Below are positions 17,510 through 26,544 of a DNA stretch of 42,519 bases, one piece after another; the stretch's first letter is position 1, and each line of letters begins with the position of its first letter. The notes below the pieces were generated by a model. That model worked only from the letters and a program-made list of their open reading frames with translations, was not told where the DNA came from and did not search any database. Source of the DNA: Helicobacter sp. 13S00482-2. Lineage in GTDB: Bacteria; Campylobacterota; Campylobacteria; Campylobacterales; Helicobacteraceae. The position numbers and the translations under genes are program-made. The DNA lies in NCBI RefSeq assembly GCF_002272795.1, contig NZ_MLAT01000013.1, positions 1 through 42,519 of the forward strand. Direction: 5' to 3'.

Positions 17510-18360
17510 TATTTTTGACCTTGTGTGGCAATAGTTTTAGCAATATATAGCATATTTTGCTCCCAATCTAGTGCTAAAGGATTCAGCTCTAAAACTCTAA
17601 GTTTAAGATCATTAGCCAAAGCCAAAACACGTTTTTTTGAAAATTGAGGTTGAATATAAATCACCTGAATATTTTTTTGCCTGATGATCTCAGCTAATGT
17701 CATCATTTTTTTTATCTTTGGAGATTTTCCATCTACTTCAAGCGAGATTTCATCCAAACCATATTCACTAGCTAAATAACCAAAGGCAGGATGATAGACC
17801 ACAAACGACTTTTGTGCATTGGGCATAGCAAATATTGCTTTGATAGCATCATCAAGATGATCTATTTCTTTTTCAAATCTTTGAAGATTTTGACTATAAA
17901 TAAATGCTCTTGAAGGATCTAGTTCGATGAGAATCTCAGAAATCTTTTTAACTTGCTCTTTTGCTAAAGCCACAGATAGCCAAATATGAGGATCATATCT
18001 GGAATGATGATGTGAAGAATCTGGGTGAATGTGTGTGAATTCCCTTAGATTTAATCCCTTTGAAAGATCAATGATTTGAAGTTTTGAATTCACGCCCTTA
18101 AAGCGTTTTTCCCAAATTTTCTCAAACTCCATCCCTACGCCTAAATAAACTCTAGCATTCTTGATAATCTTCATATCAGAAGGCAAAGGTTCATAAGTCT
18201 CAGGACTACGTCCATCAGGAACCATCGCATTTACATTCACATAATCTCCCCCAATTTTCTTCACAAAATAAATCTGGGGTATCACACTCACAACGATATT
18301 GATTTTTTCAGTACCTAAAAGCATATTGAAAAATAGAAAAATCAAAAAAACAAATCTCAC
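17509..18360 (-). CDS. znuA: Zinc-binding periplasmic protein (ZnuA-like)
   Basis: This is the solute-binding component of the metal importer. The 283-residue protein has an N-terminal signal peptide (MRFVFLIFLFFNMLLG), VVSVIPQIYFVKKIGGDYV and MVPDGRSPETYEPLPSDM, matching cluster A-I binding proteins. A His-rich loop, HIHPDSSHHHSRYDPHIWLS (about residues 115-134), is characteristic of zinc rather than manganese proteins. Later metal-ligand candidates are VVYHPAFGYLASEYGL and a final D/E region. Its start overlaps the NlpC/P60 gene by four bases. Confidence 0.92.
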   Translation of the reverse strand: MRFVFLIFLFFNMLLGTEKINIVVSVIPQIYFVKKIGGDYVNVNAMVPDGRSPETYEPLPSDMKIIKNARVYLGVGMEFEKIWEKRFKGVNSKLQIIDLSKGLNLREFTHIHPDSSHHHSRYDPHIWLSVALAKEQVKKISEILIELDPSRAFIYSQNLQRFEKEIDHLDDAIKAIFAMPNAQKSFVVYHPAFGYLASEYGLDEISLEVDGKSPKIKKMMTLAEIIRQKNIQVIYIQPQFSKKRVLALANDLKLRVLELNPLALDWEQNMLYIAKTIATQGQK

Positions 18361-19748
18361 TCGTTACCTTTGACATCTTGTTCTTTCAAAGCATAATCAT
18401 ACAAATCAGACATTCCAAGTATTCTATCTATAAGCATTTTTGACTTAAACAAAATACCATTTTTTTCTTTGCCTACCCAAAGGCTTGTTATAACCACACC
18501 ACCTAATAGATTTTCGGTTTTTGAAAATAAAGTTGAAGTAGTAATGCTCCAAGCACTATGAGCTATCATGGCCTTTCCATTATAGGTTCCTATATAAAGC
18601 ATAATATGACCTTTGAGCCATAAAATCGTAGCAAATGGCGTAGCGTGATTAATGATGTATTGTTCCTTTTCCTTTGAGCTCATGTTGCTTAAATCCACCA
18701 TATTATTGGCATATTTTACTTGTGAAGCGGAATTTCTAGGAAGTAAGATACCAAAATTAGCAAAGCTATCTCTTGTGAATGCTGAGCAATCCCTATTTTC
18801 TAGTAAGCCGCCCCATCCATATCTTTCGCCCACCATTGAATTGATGATAGAAGCCATCGCACTCATATCCATTTTTTTTGGAAATGGACTAAAAGCCAAT
18901 CCCTCAATGCTTGCTGGAACTAAAATGGCATAGCCATCTACACCCTTTTTGTAGACATAAACCTCTTTGATTGAATCATTAGGCGTATTTTCTTTCGCCT
19001 TAGAAGTCTTGGAATTTTTTTGTGTGGAAACTTTATCTAAAGGCTTATTAGGAAAAATCTCGCCCACCCTAGCATTGGTAATAAAATTCCCTTTTGAATC
19101 ATAAAGAGGAGTCTTATCTTTATCTGGCACAACATAGTCTTTTATTGAAAGAAGATAAGAAATATCTTTTTGATGCATTTTGGCCACATCACTAACCTTG
19201 ACCCAACCATACACAAAACTACTCTGAATATGTGCCCATTGCCTAGAGAGATCATAGTGAGTAATCAGAACTGGGGTTCCTTGAAATATCAAAGAATTCT
19301 GCCATCTATCAAAAGGGTAACCTTCTGGAGAATTATACTTGGGCTTATCGGTAGGAACCGCACGAACACTAGTATCAGTTATGATGACAGCCTTAATAGA
19401 AGCACTTGGATAATTTGGAATATCCATATCTTCATAAATCTTACTTGTATATTCAAGAGTATTTTTTTTCAAGTTTTCCCCATAACCTGGAGTTTTTAAC
19501 AAAGATGGACCAACCCAAAAAACATTATCCGTGTCTTTATCAACTTCCATTGTAGTCCAAGGGGAAAACCAAGTTTTAAGGTAGTTCTCTTTGAGTTCTT
19601 TTAAAACCTTAGGAGAAAGTTCAAACTCCTTAGCTTGATCAATATAATAATTCGCATCTTGTGGGAGCGAAAGATCTGCCAATGGTGCATTTTTATTTGC
19701 ACAACCTACTAAAAATAAGACTAAAAAAATCGTAAAAAATATTTTCAT
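18357..19748 (-). CDS. NlpC/P60-type lipoprotein with SH3-like region
   Basis: This is a probable cell-wall amidase or endopeptidase of 463 residues. The N-terminus MKIFFTIFLVLFLVGC is a lipoprotein signal with cysteine at the lipobox. The middle (about 120-230) contains SH3-like strands such as QGTPVLITHYDLSRQWAHIQ. The catalytic part has RYGWGGLLENRDCSAFTRD with the likely Cys nucleophile, then GHIMLYIGTYNGKAMIAHS with the His. The frame also opens at an ATG at 19763 that overlaps the preceding stop (ATGA). I favour 19748 because it gives a normal signal peptide and is preceded by GGTG. H. pylori also has such a gene next to mqo. Confidence 0.86.
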   Translation of the reverse strand: MKIFFTIFLVLFLVGCANKNAPLADLSLPQDANYYIDQAKEFELSPKVLKELKENYLKTWFSPWTTMEVDKDTDNVFWVGPSLLKTPGYGENLKKNTLEYTSKIYEDMDIPNYPSASIKAVIITDTSVRAVPTDKPKYNSPEGYPFDRWQNSLIFQGTPVLITHYDLSRQWAHIQSSFVYGWVKVSDVAKMHQKDISYLLSIKDYVVPDKDKTPLYDSKGNFITNARVGEIFPNKPLDKVSTQKNSKTSKAKENTPNDSIKEVYVYKKGVDGYAILVPASIEGLAFSPFPKKMDMSAMASIINSMVGERYGWGGLLENRDCSAFTRDSFANFGILLPRNSASQVKYANNMVDLSNMSSKEKEQYIINHATPFATILWLKGHIMLYIGTYNGKAMIAHSAWSITTSTLFSKTENLLGGVVITSLWVGKEKNGILFKSKMLIDRILGMSDLYDYALKEQDVKGNE

Positions 19749-19759
19749 AACAACACCAA

Positions 19760-20104
19760 TCATTTAAAAATTTGTTCATATTTTTTATTATCAAAACCTA
19801 TAATCACCTCATCATCACCAAAATTATCAATAATAGGACGCTTTAGCAACATAGGATTTTGATAACAATTCTTTATTTTAGCAGACAAATCCAAATCTAG
19901 ATTTTTTAAACCTAAATTTTTATAGGTACTTCCTTTGGAATTTAAAACAATATCAATTCCTTTCTTATCTACCCATTTTTTTATTTCATCAATTTTTGGC
20001 TTTTGAATTTTTAGATCAATAAACTCATAAACAATACCTCTAGAATCTAAAAAATCTCTAGCCTTTTTAACACTACCACAATTTTTTATTCCAAATAACC
20101 TCAT
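19760..20104 (-). CDS. ArsC/Spx-family (YffB-like) protein
   Basis: The 114-residue thioredoxin-fold protein starts RLFGIKNCGSVKKARDFL, where Cys9 occupies the single active-site cysteine of ArsC/Spx relatives. It continues with GIVYEFIDLKIQKP and the conserved MLLKRPIIDN segment that binds the arsenate or substrate region. It lacks further redox cysteines in the usual ArsC positions, so I do not call it an arsenate reductase. Its ribosome-binding site AAAGGA lies 7 bases upstream. It starts the tightly overlapping cluster that includes the metal transporter. Confidence 0.85.
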   Translation of the reverse strand: MRLFGIKNCGSVKKARDFLDSRGIVYEFIDLKIQKPKIDEIKKWVDKKGIDIVLNSKGSTYKNLGLKNLDLDLSAKIKNCYQNPMLLKRPIIDNFGDDEVIIGFDNKKYEQIFK

Positions 20105-20180
20105 ATTTTTATCCTTTAAATTGATTTTGATATGCTTGCAAACACCTATTAACGCTCAATAACTCGCTCATAATCGATCT

Positions 20181-20462
20181 TTAACAAGCGCCATCAAAAT
20201 TAGGTCTTGTATAATTTTTTAAATACGATCGTGATTTTCCAAATAAAACCCTATCTTTCTTAAATTTATTTTTTATACTAGATTTCATCGTAAAATCAAT
20301 CACTCCATTCAGATGTCCAGCCTCTTTCTCAAAATGTTCAAGTTCTAAAGACTTCAAATGCTCTTTTTTATCTAGCGTATATTTATTTTTATCTAAAATG
20401 GAAATGTTTTCAGATTCAATAATCTCCCAATCATCTAGGAAATTTATGATTTTATGTATCAT
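20181..20462 (-). CDS. Small unknown protein, possibly frameshifted at its 5' end
   Basis: The 93-residue protein is Lys/Glu-rich with no signal or membrane segment and ends in TRPNFDGAC. No family is recognised. Upstream, a 26-codon frame (20452-20532) starts with ATGA overlapping the phosphatase stop and ends inside this gene. Its product, MKYELSEVYLNLHTSIDG..., looks like a natural N-terminus. Removing one A from the AAAA just before 20462 would join the two frames into about 118 residues. The gene is therefore either translationally coupled or a broken longer gene. Confidence 0.5.
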   Translation of the reverse strand: MIHKIINFLDDWEIIESENISILDKNKYTLDKKEHLKSLELEHFEKEAGHLNGVIDFTMKSSIKNKFKKDRVLFGKSRSYLKNYTRPNFDGAC

Positions 20463-20532
20463 TTTGCCTATCTTCTAAACCATCAATGGAAGTATGCAAA
20501 TTTAAATAGACCTCGCTCAGCTCATATTTCAT
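20452..20532 (-). CDS. 26-residue coupled reading frame upstream of the unknown gene
   Basis: The frame opens with ATG overlapping the TGA of the tyrosine phosphatase gene (ATGA) and closes with TAA at 20454-20452, overlapping the first codons of the 93-residue frame. Such an arrangement is typical of a coupled gene start, so the frame is more likely the original N-terminus of the following protein than a separate peptide. A single-base difference separates the two possibilities. Confidence 0.35.
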   Translation of the reverse strand: MKYELSEVYLNLHTSIDGLEDRQNDT

Positions 20533-20990
20533 TTAATTATTCCTGATTGTTTGATCTTTTCAAAGAGATTCCTAACACCTATATCTATCATCTTATAAAT
20601 ACTCTCAAAACCATCCTCATCTTTATAGCCATAAGGATCAGGAATATCAGCATTTGATAGTCCAAATTCACCTAATTTTCGCACTCTTTTCTTGTCAAAA
20701 CCAAGCTCAATCAAATCTGCTACATTTCCCCTATCCATACCAATAAAAAGATCAAAATGGCTATCTCCATACACGCTTACTTGCCTACTTTTCAAACCTG
20801 AAATATCGATATGATGTCTCCTAGCAATATTGATGGAGCCTTCGCAGGGACTTTCTCCACTATGCCATTTTGAAATTCCTGCGGAATCTATTTTTAGCTT
20901 TAGACTCAATTTCTTGGCATAATATTTAGCTATACCCTCAGCTAGAGGGGATCTACAAATATTTCCCAAACATACAAATAAAATATCCAT
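20529..20990 (-). CDS. Low-molecular-weight protein tyrosine phosphatase
   Basis: The 153-residue protein has the P-loop CLGNICRS near residue 7 (C-x5-R-S), the dSAGI segment DSAGISKWHSGE, the GLKSRQ region and the general-acid motif DIPDPYGY. Length is typical. Bacterial members act on tyrosine kinases, exopolysaccharide systems or arsenate. No kinase gene is adjacent, so the substrate is unknown. The gene diverges from the metallophosphoesterase, with a 101-base gap between the two starts. Confidence 0.93.
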   Translation of the reverse strand: MDILFVCLGNICRSPLAEGIAKYYAKKLSLKLKIDSAGISKWHSGESPCEGSINIARRHHIDISGLKSRQVSVYGDSHFDLFIGMDRGNVADLIELGFDKKRVRKLGEFGLSNADIPDPYGYKDEDGFESIYKMIDIGVRNLFEKIKQSGIIK

Positions 20991-21048
20991 ACAATTCTCA
21001 TCTCATAATCTTTTATTCAAACAAAAGGCTCAGTATTTAAGTTTGCGA

Positions 21049-21054
21049 TATAAT
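21049..21054 (+). promoter_or_regulatory. Promoter -10 for the metallophosphoesterase gene
   Basis: A perfect TATAAT preceded by TTTGCGA lies 38 bases upstream of the ATG. It predicts a short leader with AAAGG as ribosome-binding site. The downstream context TATAATACAAGCTTTAT is nearly identical to that of the rpmH promoter. Confidence 0.65.
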
Positions 21055-21091
21055 ACAAGCTTTATCTAAATTTTACAAGAAAGGCAATGTT

Positions 21092-22231
21092 ATGGAAAAC
21101 ACCTTTGTTTCGAACATTCATCTTTACTTTGGTTTAATTACTCTAGGAGCGTCTTTGATTGCTCACCTAATTATTTATTGGGGATTGTTTTACAAGCTAA
21201 GTAAATCTAAAATGCTTCAAAATATTTTTAAAATCTTAATTTTTTGTAATGCAATAGCTGTGATAGGCTACATTTATCTAGAAGAATATCCCTTACCTAT
21301 ATGGATATACACGATATTGGCATTATCAATTGGAATAGGATTTATCTTTTTTATATTCACACTTGTTTATCAACTCATCATTTTGCCTCTTCGATTCTTT
21401 TCACTCAAAAAATTACGAAAAAAGATCCAAAATACAATGCTCATAGTGTGTGTTTTATATACAGCCTATGGTATTTATGTGGGGCAAACATCACCTATTT
21501 TAGATTCTGTAACTATTCCAGTTAAAAATCTATCTAGAACACTCAAAATAATTCAGCTTAGCGATGTGCACATCAGCACACTAATGACACAAGAAAAAGT
21601 AAAAAAGATCGTAGATAAAGTCAATGCTCAAAATCCTGATGTGATTGTATTGACTGGAGATATTGTAGATACTCAAAGCAGATTTGCAAAAAAAGCCTTA
21701 CAGGCACTCAAAAATCTCAAGGCGAGTTATGGCGTGTATTATGTGCTAGGAAATCACGAGTACTATCACGATATAAACGACATCATAAAAGAGCTAAAAG
21801 ACATAGGATTGAATATATTAATCAATGACAACATGGCAATTGAAATTGATAAAAAACCCATCTTAAATATAGCGGGAATTGCTGATTTGATGGGAAATAA
21901 AGCTGGATTTTTAAAGCCAGATATCACAAAAGCATTACAAGGAATCAATACAACTATCCCTACCATATTCTTATCTCATCAACCAAAAATCATCTCTCAA
22001 ACTCAAGATAAACCCATAGATCTTATTCTTGCAGGACATACCCACGGAGGACAGATATTTCCATTCTCCTTTGCAGTTTTGCTTGATCAGCCATTCATTA
22101 AAGGACTTCATCAACTAAGTAAGAATCAAAGCATATATATCAACCAAGGCACAAACCTTTGGGGTCCTCCAATGAGAATTGGCACTCATTATGAGATAAC
22201 TGTTATTAATTTGATTCCAAGCAAACCTTAA
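21092..22231 (+). CDS. Membrane-anchored metallophosphoesterase (YkuE/YaeI-like)
   Basis: The 379-residue protein has about four N-terminal transmembrane helices (roughly residues 10-145). A calcineurin-like domain follows with metal-binding motifs in order: LSDVHIS, TGDIVDT, GNHEYYHD, LSHQP and AGHTHGGQIF. Relatives include UDP-2,3-diacylglucosamine-type and undecaprenyl-pathway hydrolases, but the substrate cannot be inferred. It is a single-gene unit with its own strong promoter and a shared terminator. Confidence 0.92.
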   Translation: MENTFVSNIHLYFGLITLGASLIAHLIIYWGLFYKLSKSKMLQNIFKILIFCNAIAVIGYIYLEEYPLPIWIYTILALSIGIGFIFFIFTLVYQLIILPLRFFSLKKLRKKIQNTMLIVCVLYTAYGIYVGQTSPILDSVTIPVKNLSRTLKIIQLSDVHISTLMTQEKVKKIVDKVNAQNPDVIVLTGDIVDTQSRFAKKALQALKNLKASYGVYYVLGNHEYYHDINDIIKELKDIGLNILINDNMAIEIDKKPILNIAGIADLMGNKAGFLKPDITKALQGINTTIPTIFLSHQPKIISQTQDKPIDLILAGHTHGGQIFPFSFAVLLDQPFIKGLHQLSKNQSIYINQGTNLWGPPMRIGTHYEITVINLIPSKP

Positions 22232-22240
22232 AATTTTTTC

Positions 22241-22273
22241 AAATCCTAACAGCAAAATTGCTAGATAGGATTT
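22241..22273. terminator. Bidirectional intrinsic terminator
   Basis: AAATCCTA (22241-22248) and TAGGATTT (22266-22273) form an 8-bp outer stem with an inner AGCAA/TTGCT stem. They lie between the convergent stops at 22231 and 22283. T-rich sequence follows on the plus strand, and A/T-rich sequence flanks the other side. It probably terminates both the metallophosphoesterase and the TtcA-like gene. Confidence 0.75.
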
Positions 22274-22282
22274 TATATTGAA

Positions 22283-23059
22283 TCAAAGATTCAAATAATT
22301 CTTATCGCTAAAAGTGTCGGCGTGAAGATTTGAAAAGGCACTTTTAAGTGATTTGAAAAATTCAGGATTATCCTTTTCTAACCCTAATAAAAAATTCTTC
22401 GTCGCAAGTCTTGCAATAGGCGGTTTATCTGAATCAGGTTGCTTAGCTGGACAATTGCAATCTGGAGCGGTGGGGATATTTTGGGAAGTTACAAAATCAA
22501 TCGTTTGTCTTTCACGCACGTGAATGATAGGCCTGATAACCTCCAAGCCATTTTCTGCCTTATAGATAGGTGGCATACTACGCAAAGAACCATTGTAAGT
22601 GAGATTCATAAAAAAACTCTCCGCAGCATCATCTAAATGATGTGCCACAGCAACCTTATTATATCCACCTTCAATAGCTTTAGCATATAAAGCCCCTCGA
22701 CGCATTCTAGAGCAAAAACTACAATAAGAACTGCCTTCTCGGCGTTTTTCTTTTATAGTATCAGCAATACTTGTATGATAGATCTCATGAGGAATACCCA
22801 CTCTAGCACAAAGCTCACTGAGCCATTCAAATTTTTCACCCATCCCATAATGAATGGTGATGGCTTTAAAATCAAACTTAAAAGGTGCATGTCTGTGCAT
22901 TCTCTCTAAAATACAGGCTAATAAAATCGAATCTTTCCCTCCACTCAAACCCAATAAAACCCTATCACCCTCTTTTATCAGATTATATTCTGCGTTTGTT
23001 TTACCGACGGTATTTAAAATTTTCTTACTGATTTCATATTTGCTTGGCTTATTGTCCAT
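22283..23059 (-). CDS. TtcA-like tRNA thiolation PP-loop ATPase
   Basis: This is a probable tRNA 2-thiocytidine synthetase. The 258-residue protein has the PP-loop LGLSGGKDSILLACIL (about 34-49), the YCSFCSRMRRGALY segment with a CxxC pair that in TtcA holds part of a [4Fe-4S] cluster, VAHHLDDAAESFFMN and RPIIHVRERQTIDF. A later CNCPAKQP may supply another cluster ligand. Length is close to the family. It is expressed with or near the MFS gene upstream (16 bases), as in H. pylori. Confidence 0.9.
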   Translation of the reverse strand: MDNKPSKYEISKKILNTVGKTNAEYNLIKEGDRVLLGLSGGKDSILLACILERMHRHAPFKFDFKAITIHYGMGEKFEWLSELCARVGIPHEIYHTSIADTIKEKRREGSSYCSFCSRMRRGALYAKAIEGGYNKVAVAHHLDDAAESFFMNLTYNGSLRSMPPIYKAENGLEVIRPIIHVRERQTIDFVTSQNIPTAPDCNCPAKQPDSDKPPIARLATKNFLLGLEKDNPEFFKSLKSAFSNLHADTFSDKNYLNL

Positions 23060-23075
23060 TTTATCCTCTTAAAGA

Positions 23076-24416
23076 TTATTTTTTAAATTTTTGAACCAAA
23101 TTCATTATCTGATCTTGGCTTTTAAAGCTAGTATCATATTTTACGATGATAATCTTTTCACTCTCATTGACATACCACTCAATCACACCTTCAACTTCAT
23201 CTAATGCTTTAAATTTATCTTTTTCATATTCACTTAACAGAAGATAAATATTTTTTTGCTTGGCAGGATTTTTCAAAAATACAATCATCACCATCCATAT
23301 CACACAAATACAAGCCACCAACATACCTATTTCTGCAATTCCTAACTTATAATAAAGTATCCCTCCAGCCATTCCGCCAATACAAGAACCTATGTAACCA
23401 TAAGTAGTAAACATACCAAGTGCAGCACCCCTTTGATGAGCTTTGGCATACTTACTTGCTAAAGATTGCATTATAGGCTCCAAGCTTGCAAAACCTACGA
23501 AAAATACCATAATTCCAGTTATAAACAATATCGTTTTAGGAGATGAAGTATTAAAATCAGAAAAAGCAATACATGCATAAGCGATCAAAAACAGTAACAC
23601 GCCATAGAGCATCACTACTTTGGCTTTACCATATTTCTCTGCGATAATACTCGCAGGACCCATAGCCAAAACTCCAAGGATAGCGCCAGGGGCATAAATC
23701 TTCCATAAATTTTCTTCAGCAAAACCAAACTCTTTTACTAAAACAAGCGGGATAATCACAAATATCAAAGTCATAAAGGTTTTTTCTAAAAAAGAGCTCA
23801 GATTAATAATCCATAAATTTTTATCCTTCAGAGTATCTTGCCAGTTTGGAATGCCTTCAAAAGAATAGGTAATTTTTGGTGTGTCAGGAACTTTAGTATA
23901 AAGCAATATCATTGAACATAAAGTTAAAAAAGCAGTGATAGCAAACAGGTAATCCACACCAAAGTTTGCCCCGATAACAGGGCCTAAAATCATCGCAATA
24001 GTAAAGCTTGAAAAGATGCCTCCACCCATAATCGCCATCGCTTTAGTTCTACTTTCTTCTCTAACCAAATCACTCACCTGAGCACTCACAACTCCCCCTA
24101 CAGCTCCAGCACCTTGAATCAACCTACCTATAATCAAAAGCTCAATATTATGAGCTAATGCACAAATAATCGAACCTATCATAAAAACAAAAAGTCCTAT
24201 CATCACAACCTTTTTTCTATCATAACGATCACTAGCTATTCCAATAGGAGTTTGAAATATGACTTGAGTCAAATATGCACCCCCTACGGCTAATCCTAGC
24301 ATTAAAGGAGTGGCATTAAAAGTGCTTGCATACAACGAAATCACAGGCAGAACTATAAAAAGTCCTAAAAATCTAAGAACAGCAATACCTGTGAGGGGGA
24401 GAGTGGCCTTTATCAT
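23076..24416 (-). CDS. MFS family efflux-type transporter
   Basis: The 446-residue protein has about twelve transmembrane segments. The MFS motif between TM2 and TM3 is PIGIASDRYDRKKVVMIGLF, and the TM5 antiporter-like region is GAGAVGGVVSAQVSDLV. A C-terminal soluble extension of about 70 residues (from roughly 375) resembles a small regulatory tail. The frame extends to 24521, but that would overlap rdgB. ATG at 24416 has AAAAAGG upstream and gives a normal N-terminus (MIKATLPLTGIAVL). A drug-efflux role is inferred by family and by synteny with an H. pylori efflux gene. Confidence 0.92.
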   Translation of the reverse strand: MIKATLPLTGIAVLRFLGLFIVLPVISLYASTFNATPLMLGLAVGGAYLTQVIFQTPIGIASDRYDRKKVVMIGLFVFMIGSIICALAHNIELLIIGRLIQGAGAVGGVVSAQVSDLVREESRTKAMAIMGGGIFSSFTIAMILGPVIGANFGVDYLFAITAFLTLCSMILLYTKVPDTPKITYSFEGIPNWQDTLKDKNLWIINLSSFLEKTFMTLIFVIIPLVLVKEFGFAEENLWKIYAPGAILGVLAMGPASIIAEKYGKAKVVMLYGVLLFLIAYACIAFSDFNTSSPKTILFITGIMVFFVGFASLEPIMQSLASKYAKAHQRGAALGMFTTYGYIGSCIGGMAGGILYYKLGIAEIGMLVACICVIWMVMIVFLKNPAKQKNIYLLLSEYEKDKFKALDEVEGVIEWYVNESEKIIIVKYDTSFKSQDQIMNLVQKFKK

Positions 24417-24452
24417 AACATAAACCTTTTTTGATGGGGGATTATTTTTAGG

Positions 24453-24462
24453 TATGATTATA
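24453..24462. promoter_or_regulatory. Overlapping divergent promoters for the MFS gene and rdgB
   Basis: On the plus strand, TATGAT (24453-24458) could serve rdgB. On the minus strand, TATAAT (24462-24457) serves the MFS gene. The two -10 elements overlap by two bases, so RNA polymerase can probably occupy only one at a time. Confidence 0.5.
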
Positions 24463-24515
24463 ACCCAAAAAAGTTTATAGAGATTTCTTAGAAATAAAAA
24501 CAACAAAGAGCAAAA

Positions 24516-25160
24516 ATGCATAGGATAAAAATTTTCATAGCAAGTTCAAATCAAGGCAAAATAAAAGAGATTCAAGGTATTTTCAAAGACTATACAATCA
24601 TTGCAGATGCTTCAAAATTTGAGCATTTAAAAGTAGAGGAAAATGCAGATAGTTTTGAAGGCAATGCGATGATTAAAGCAAAAGCTTTAATTAATCTCAT
24701 AGATGATTCTAGCAACTTCCTAGCAATGGCAGATGATAGTGGATTGTGTATAGATGGACTTGATGGAGAGCCTGGAATTTATAGTGCAAGATATGCAAAT
24801 ATAAAATCAGGGATTCTGGGAAATTCTTCTGATATTTCCAACATAGAATGCGTGATAGAAAATATGAAGAAAAAATCCCTCCAAAACTCAAAAGCCAAAT
24901 TTGTCGCCTGCATAGCTATAATAGGAAATATCAATGGCAAACATATAGAATTTATTTCAAGAGGAGAATTAGAAGGGGAAATCATTAACAACCCTCGTGG
25001 AAAAAATGGATTTGGGTATGATCCAATTTTTATTCCTCTAGGACATTGCAAAACCCTTGGAGAGCTTGAACCAGAAGAGAAAAATAAAATATCCCATAGG
25101 AAAAAAGCTTTGGAAAAAATAAAAGACTTTTTGCATACCCATCCTTTTAACAATGACTAA
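24516..25160 (+). CDS. rdgB: Non-canonical purine NTP pyrophosphatase (RdgB/HAM1)
   Basis: The enzyme hydrolyses dITP, XTP and related damaged nucleotides to monophosphates. The 214-residue protein has [16 protein letters not shown], the central [23 protein letters not shown] and the C-terminal [15 protein letters not shown], all in expected positions. The ATG overlaps the long, rejected version of the divergent MFS frame. The stop overlaps the end of the convergent chemoreceptor gene by 14 bases. Confidence 0.96.
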   Translation: MHRIKIFIASSNQGKIKEIQGIFKDYTIIADASKFEHLKVEENADSFEGNAMIKAKALINLIDDSSNFLAMADDSGLCIDGLDGEPGIYSARYANIKSGILGNSSDISNIECVIENMKKKSLQNSKAKFVACIAIIGNINGKHIEFISRGELEGEIINNPRGKNGFGYDPIFIPLGHCKTLGELEPEEKNKISHRKKALEKIKDFLHTHPFNND

Positions 25161-26544
25161 CTTCAAGTTTTTCAAACAATATCTTGCTTTCCTCTTCAAG
25201 TATCTGCACATCTGAAATAATATCTTTAGAAACTTCAAGAGTAATTTCTTTATCAATTGCAGAAATAGCACTCTTTGAGTGTTTATTCAACTCCGTTTTG
25301 ATACCCTCAAGATCTGCAGGGGAAATAAAATCATTCAAAATGACTTTTGTGTCCTGCTTATCAAGAAGTGGAGAAATGGGATTGGTATCAAAACTTTGCG
25401 TTTGAGATTGATGGTTTAAACTTAAATAAATGTGTGATTTATACAAAATATGATCAAGTTTGGTGATGCTCAAAACCAGATATTTGGACAAATCAACAAA
25501 CACATTAGCAAGCTGATTGCTACTTTGTTCCATATTTTCAAAAATTAAATTAAAATCAGTAATCTTCTCCTGAGAACTACTAGCAATTTGATGAACTTCC
25601 TCAGTACTTGCTTGAATGCTACCGACCTCTTGTTGCATCGTCTGAATGGCGATGGAGATCTCATTGGTTGCTTTTTGAGTTTTTTCCGCCAATTTCCTAA
25701 CTTCATTTGCCACAACGGCAAATCCCTTGCCATTATCTCCTGCCCTAGCAGCTTCTATATTTGCATTTAATGCTAAAAGATTCGTCTGAGTAGCAATATC
25801 GACAATGAGCTCAATCACATTCCCAATATCTTGAGATTTTTGTGCAAAGCTAGAAATAGCAGCATTACTCCTATCCATCAGTGTCATCAAATTATTTATG
25901 GAATCCGTGATTGAATCAACATCATTTTTACTCTCAAAAGAAAGGTTTTTGATTTTCTCAATACGTTGATGCACTTCTTCCATCAAATTCACATCGCTAC
26001 CAAGTTCTTGTGAAATTTTTGTCAAATTCTGATTTTGAGAACTAAGATTGATGCTCATCAAGGATTTTGAAAGAGCATTTTTTATATTCTCTTTAGAGTT
26101 TTTCTCTATATTTTCTAAGACCTCATTCATGCTTTCAATATTGAGCTTGAAGGTTCCTTTGAGGCCTTCTGAAATTCCCTTGCGATAAAATTCGTTTTGT
26201 GAAGATGACTTAGTAGAAGTTTTTATTTCACGCAAAAAAGCCTCAAGATGATCAGTGAGATCATTGATGTTATTAGCGATACAAACAAGCTCCTTATCAC
26301 CCTTTGGCAAAATAATGCGATTTTCAAAATCCCCTTCTTTGAGTGATTGTGACATCAATAAAATTTTATTAACGATTGTTTGATTTGTGTTTTTTGCAAT
26401 CAAATAAAATATTTCTAAAATCACAAGCAACACAAACATCAAACTCACTATAAAAACAGATATGAAAAAGGAGTGGAAAAAGATACTAAAAAATAAGCCA
26501 ATAATAGCAATACAAATACCTGCTAAGTGGAACTTTGAATTCAT
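25147..26544 (-). CDS. Methyl-accepting chemotaxis transducer, CetA-like
   Basis: The 465-residue transducer has two hydrophobic segments close together (about residues 7-55) with almost no periplasmic loop, then a HAMP-like linker (about 60-115). The conserved signalling tip [20 protein letters not shown] follows, then [20 protein letters not shown]. This topology and a preceding PAS gene match the C. jejuni CetA/CetB energy-taxis pair. After the signalling domain comes [18 protein letters not shown], which resembles the first helix of a CZB zinc-binding domain, but the usual CxxGKW motif is absent. The start overlaps the PAS gene by four bases. It is one of two chemotaxis-like genes in the window. 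Confidence 0.88.
   Translation of the reverse strand: MNSKFHLAGICIAIIGLFFSIFFHSFFISVFIVSLMFVLLVILEIFYLIAKNTNQTIVNKILLMSQSLKEGDFENRIILPKGDKELVCIANNINDLTDHLEAFLREIKTSTKSSSQNEFYRKGISEGLKGTFKLNIESMNEVLENIEKNSKENIKNALSKSLMSINLSSQNQNLTKISQELGSDVNLMEEVHQRIEKIKNLSFESKNDVDSITDSINNLMTLMDRSNAAISSFAQKSQDIGNVIELIVDIATQTNLLALNANIEAARAGDNGKGFAVVANEVRKLAEKTQKATNEISIAIQTMQQEVGSIQASTEEVHQIASSSQEKITDFNLIFENMEQSSNQLANVFVDLSKYLVLSITKLDHILYKSHIYLSLNHQSQTQSFDTNPISPLLDKQDTKVILNDFISPADLEGIKTELNKHSKSAISAIDKEITLEVSKDIISDVQILEEESKILFEKLEVSHC

Noticed and set aside
20109-20171. A 20-codon frame (MSELLSVNRCLQAYQNQFKG) just before the ArsC/Spx-like gene
   Set aside because: It lacks a ribosome-binding site, and its stop merely overlaps the next gene's AAAGGA. 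Too short to support without conservation.
24417-24521. Extended N-terminus of the MFS transporter
   Set aside because: It would overlap the divergent rdgB start and add a non-homologous stretch. The ATG at 24416 has a better ribosome-binding site and promoter.
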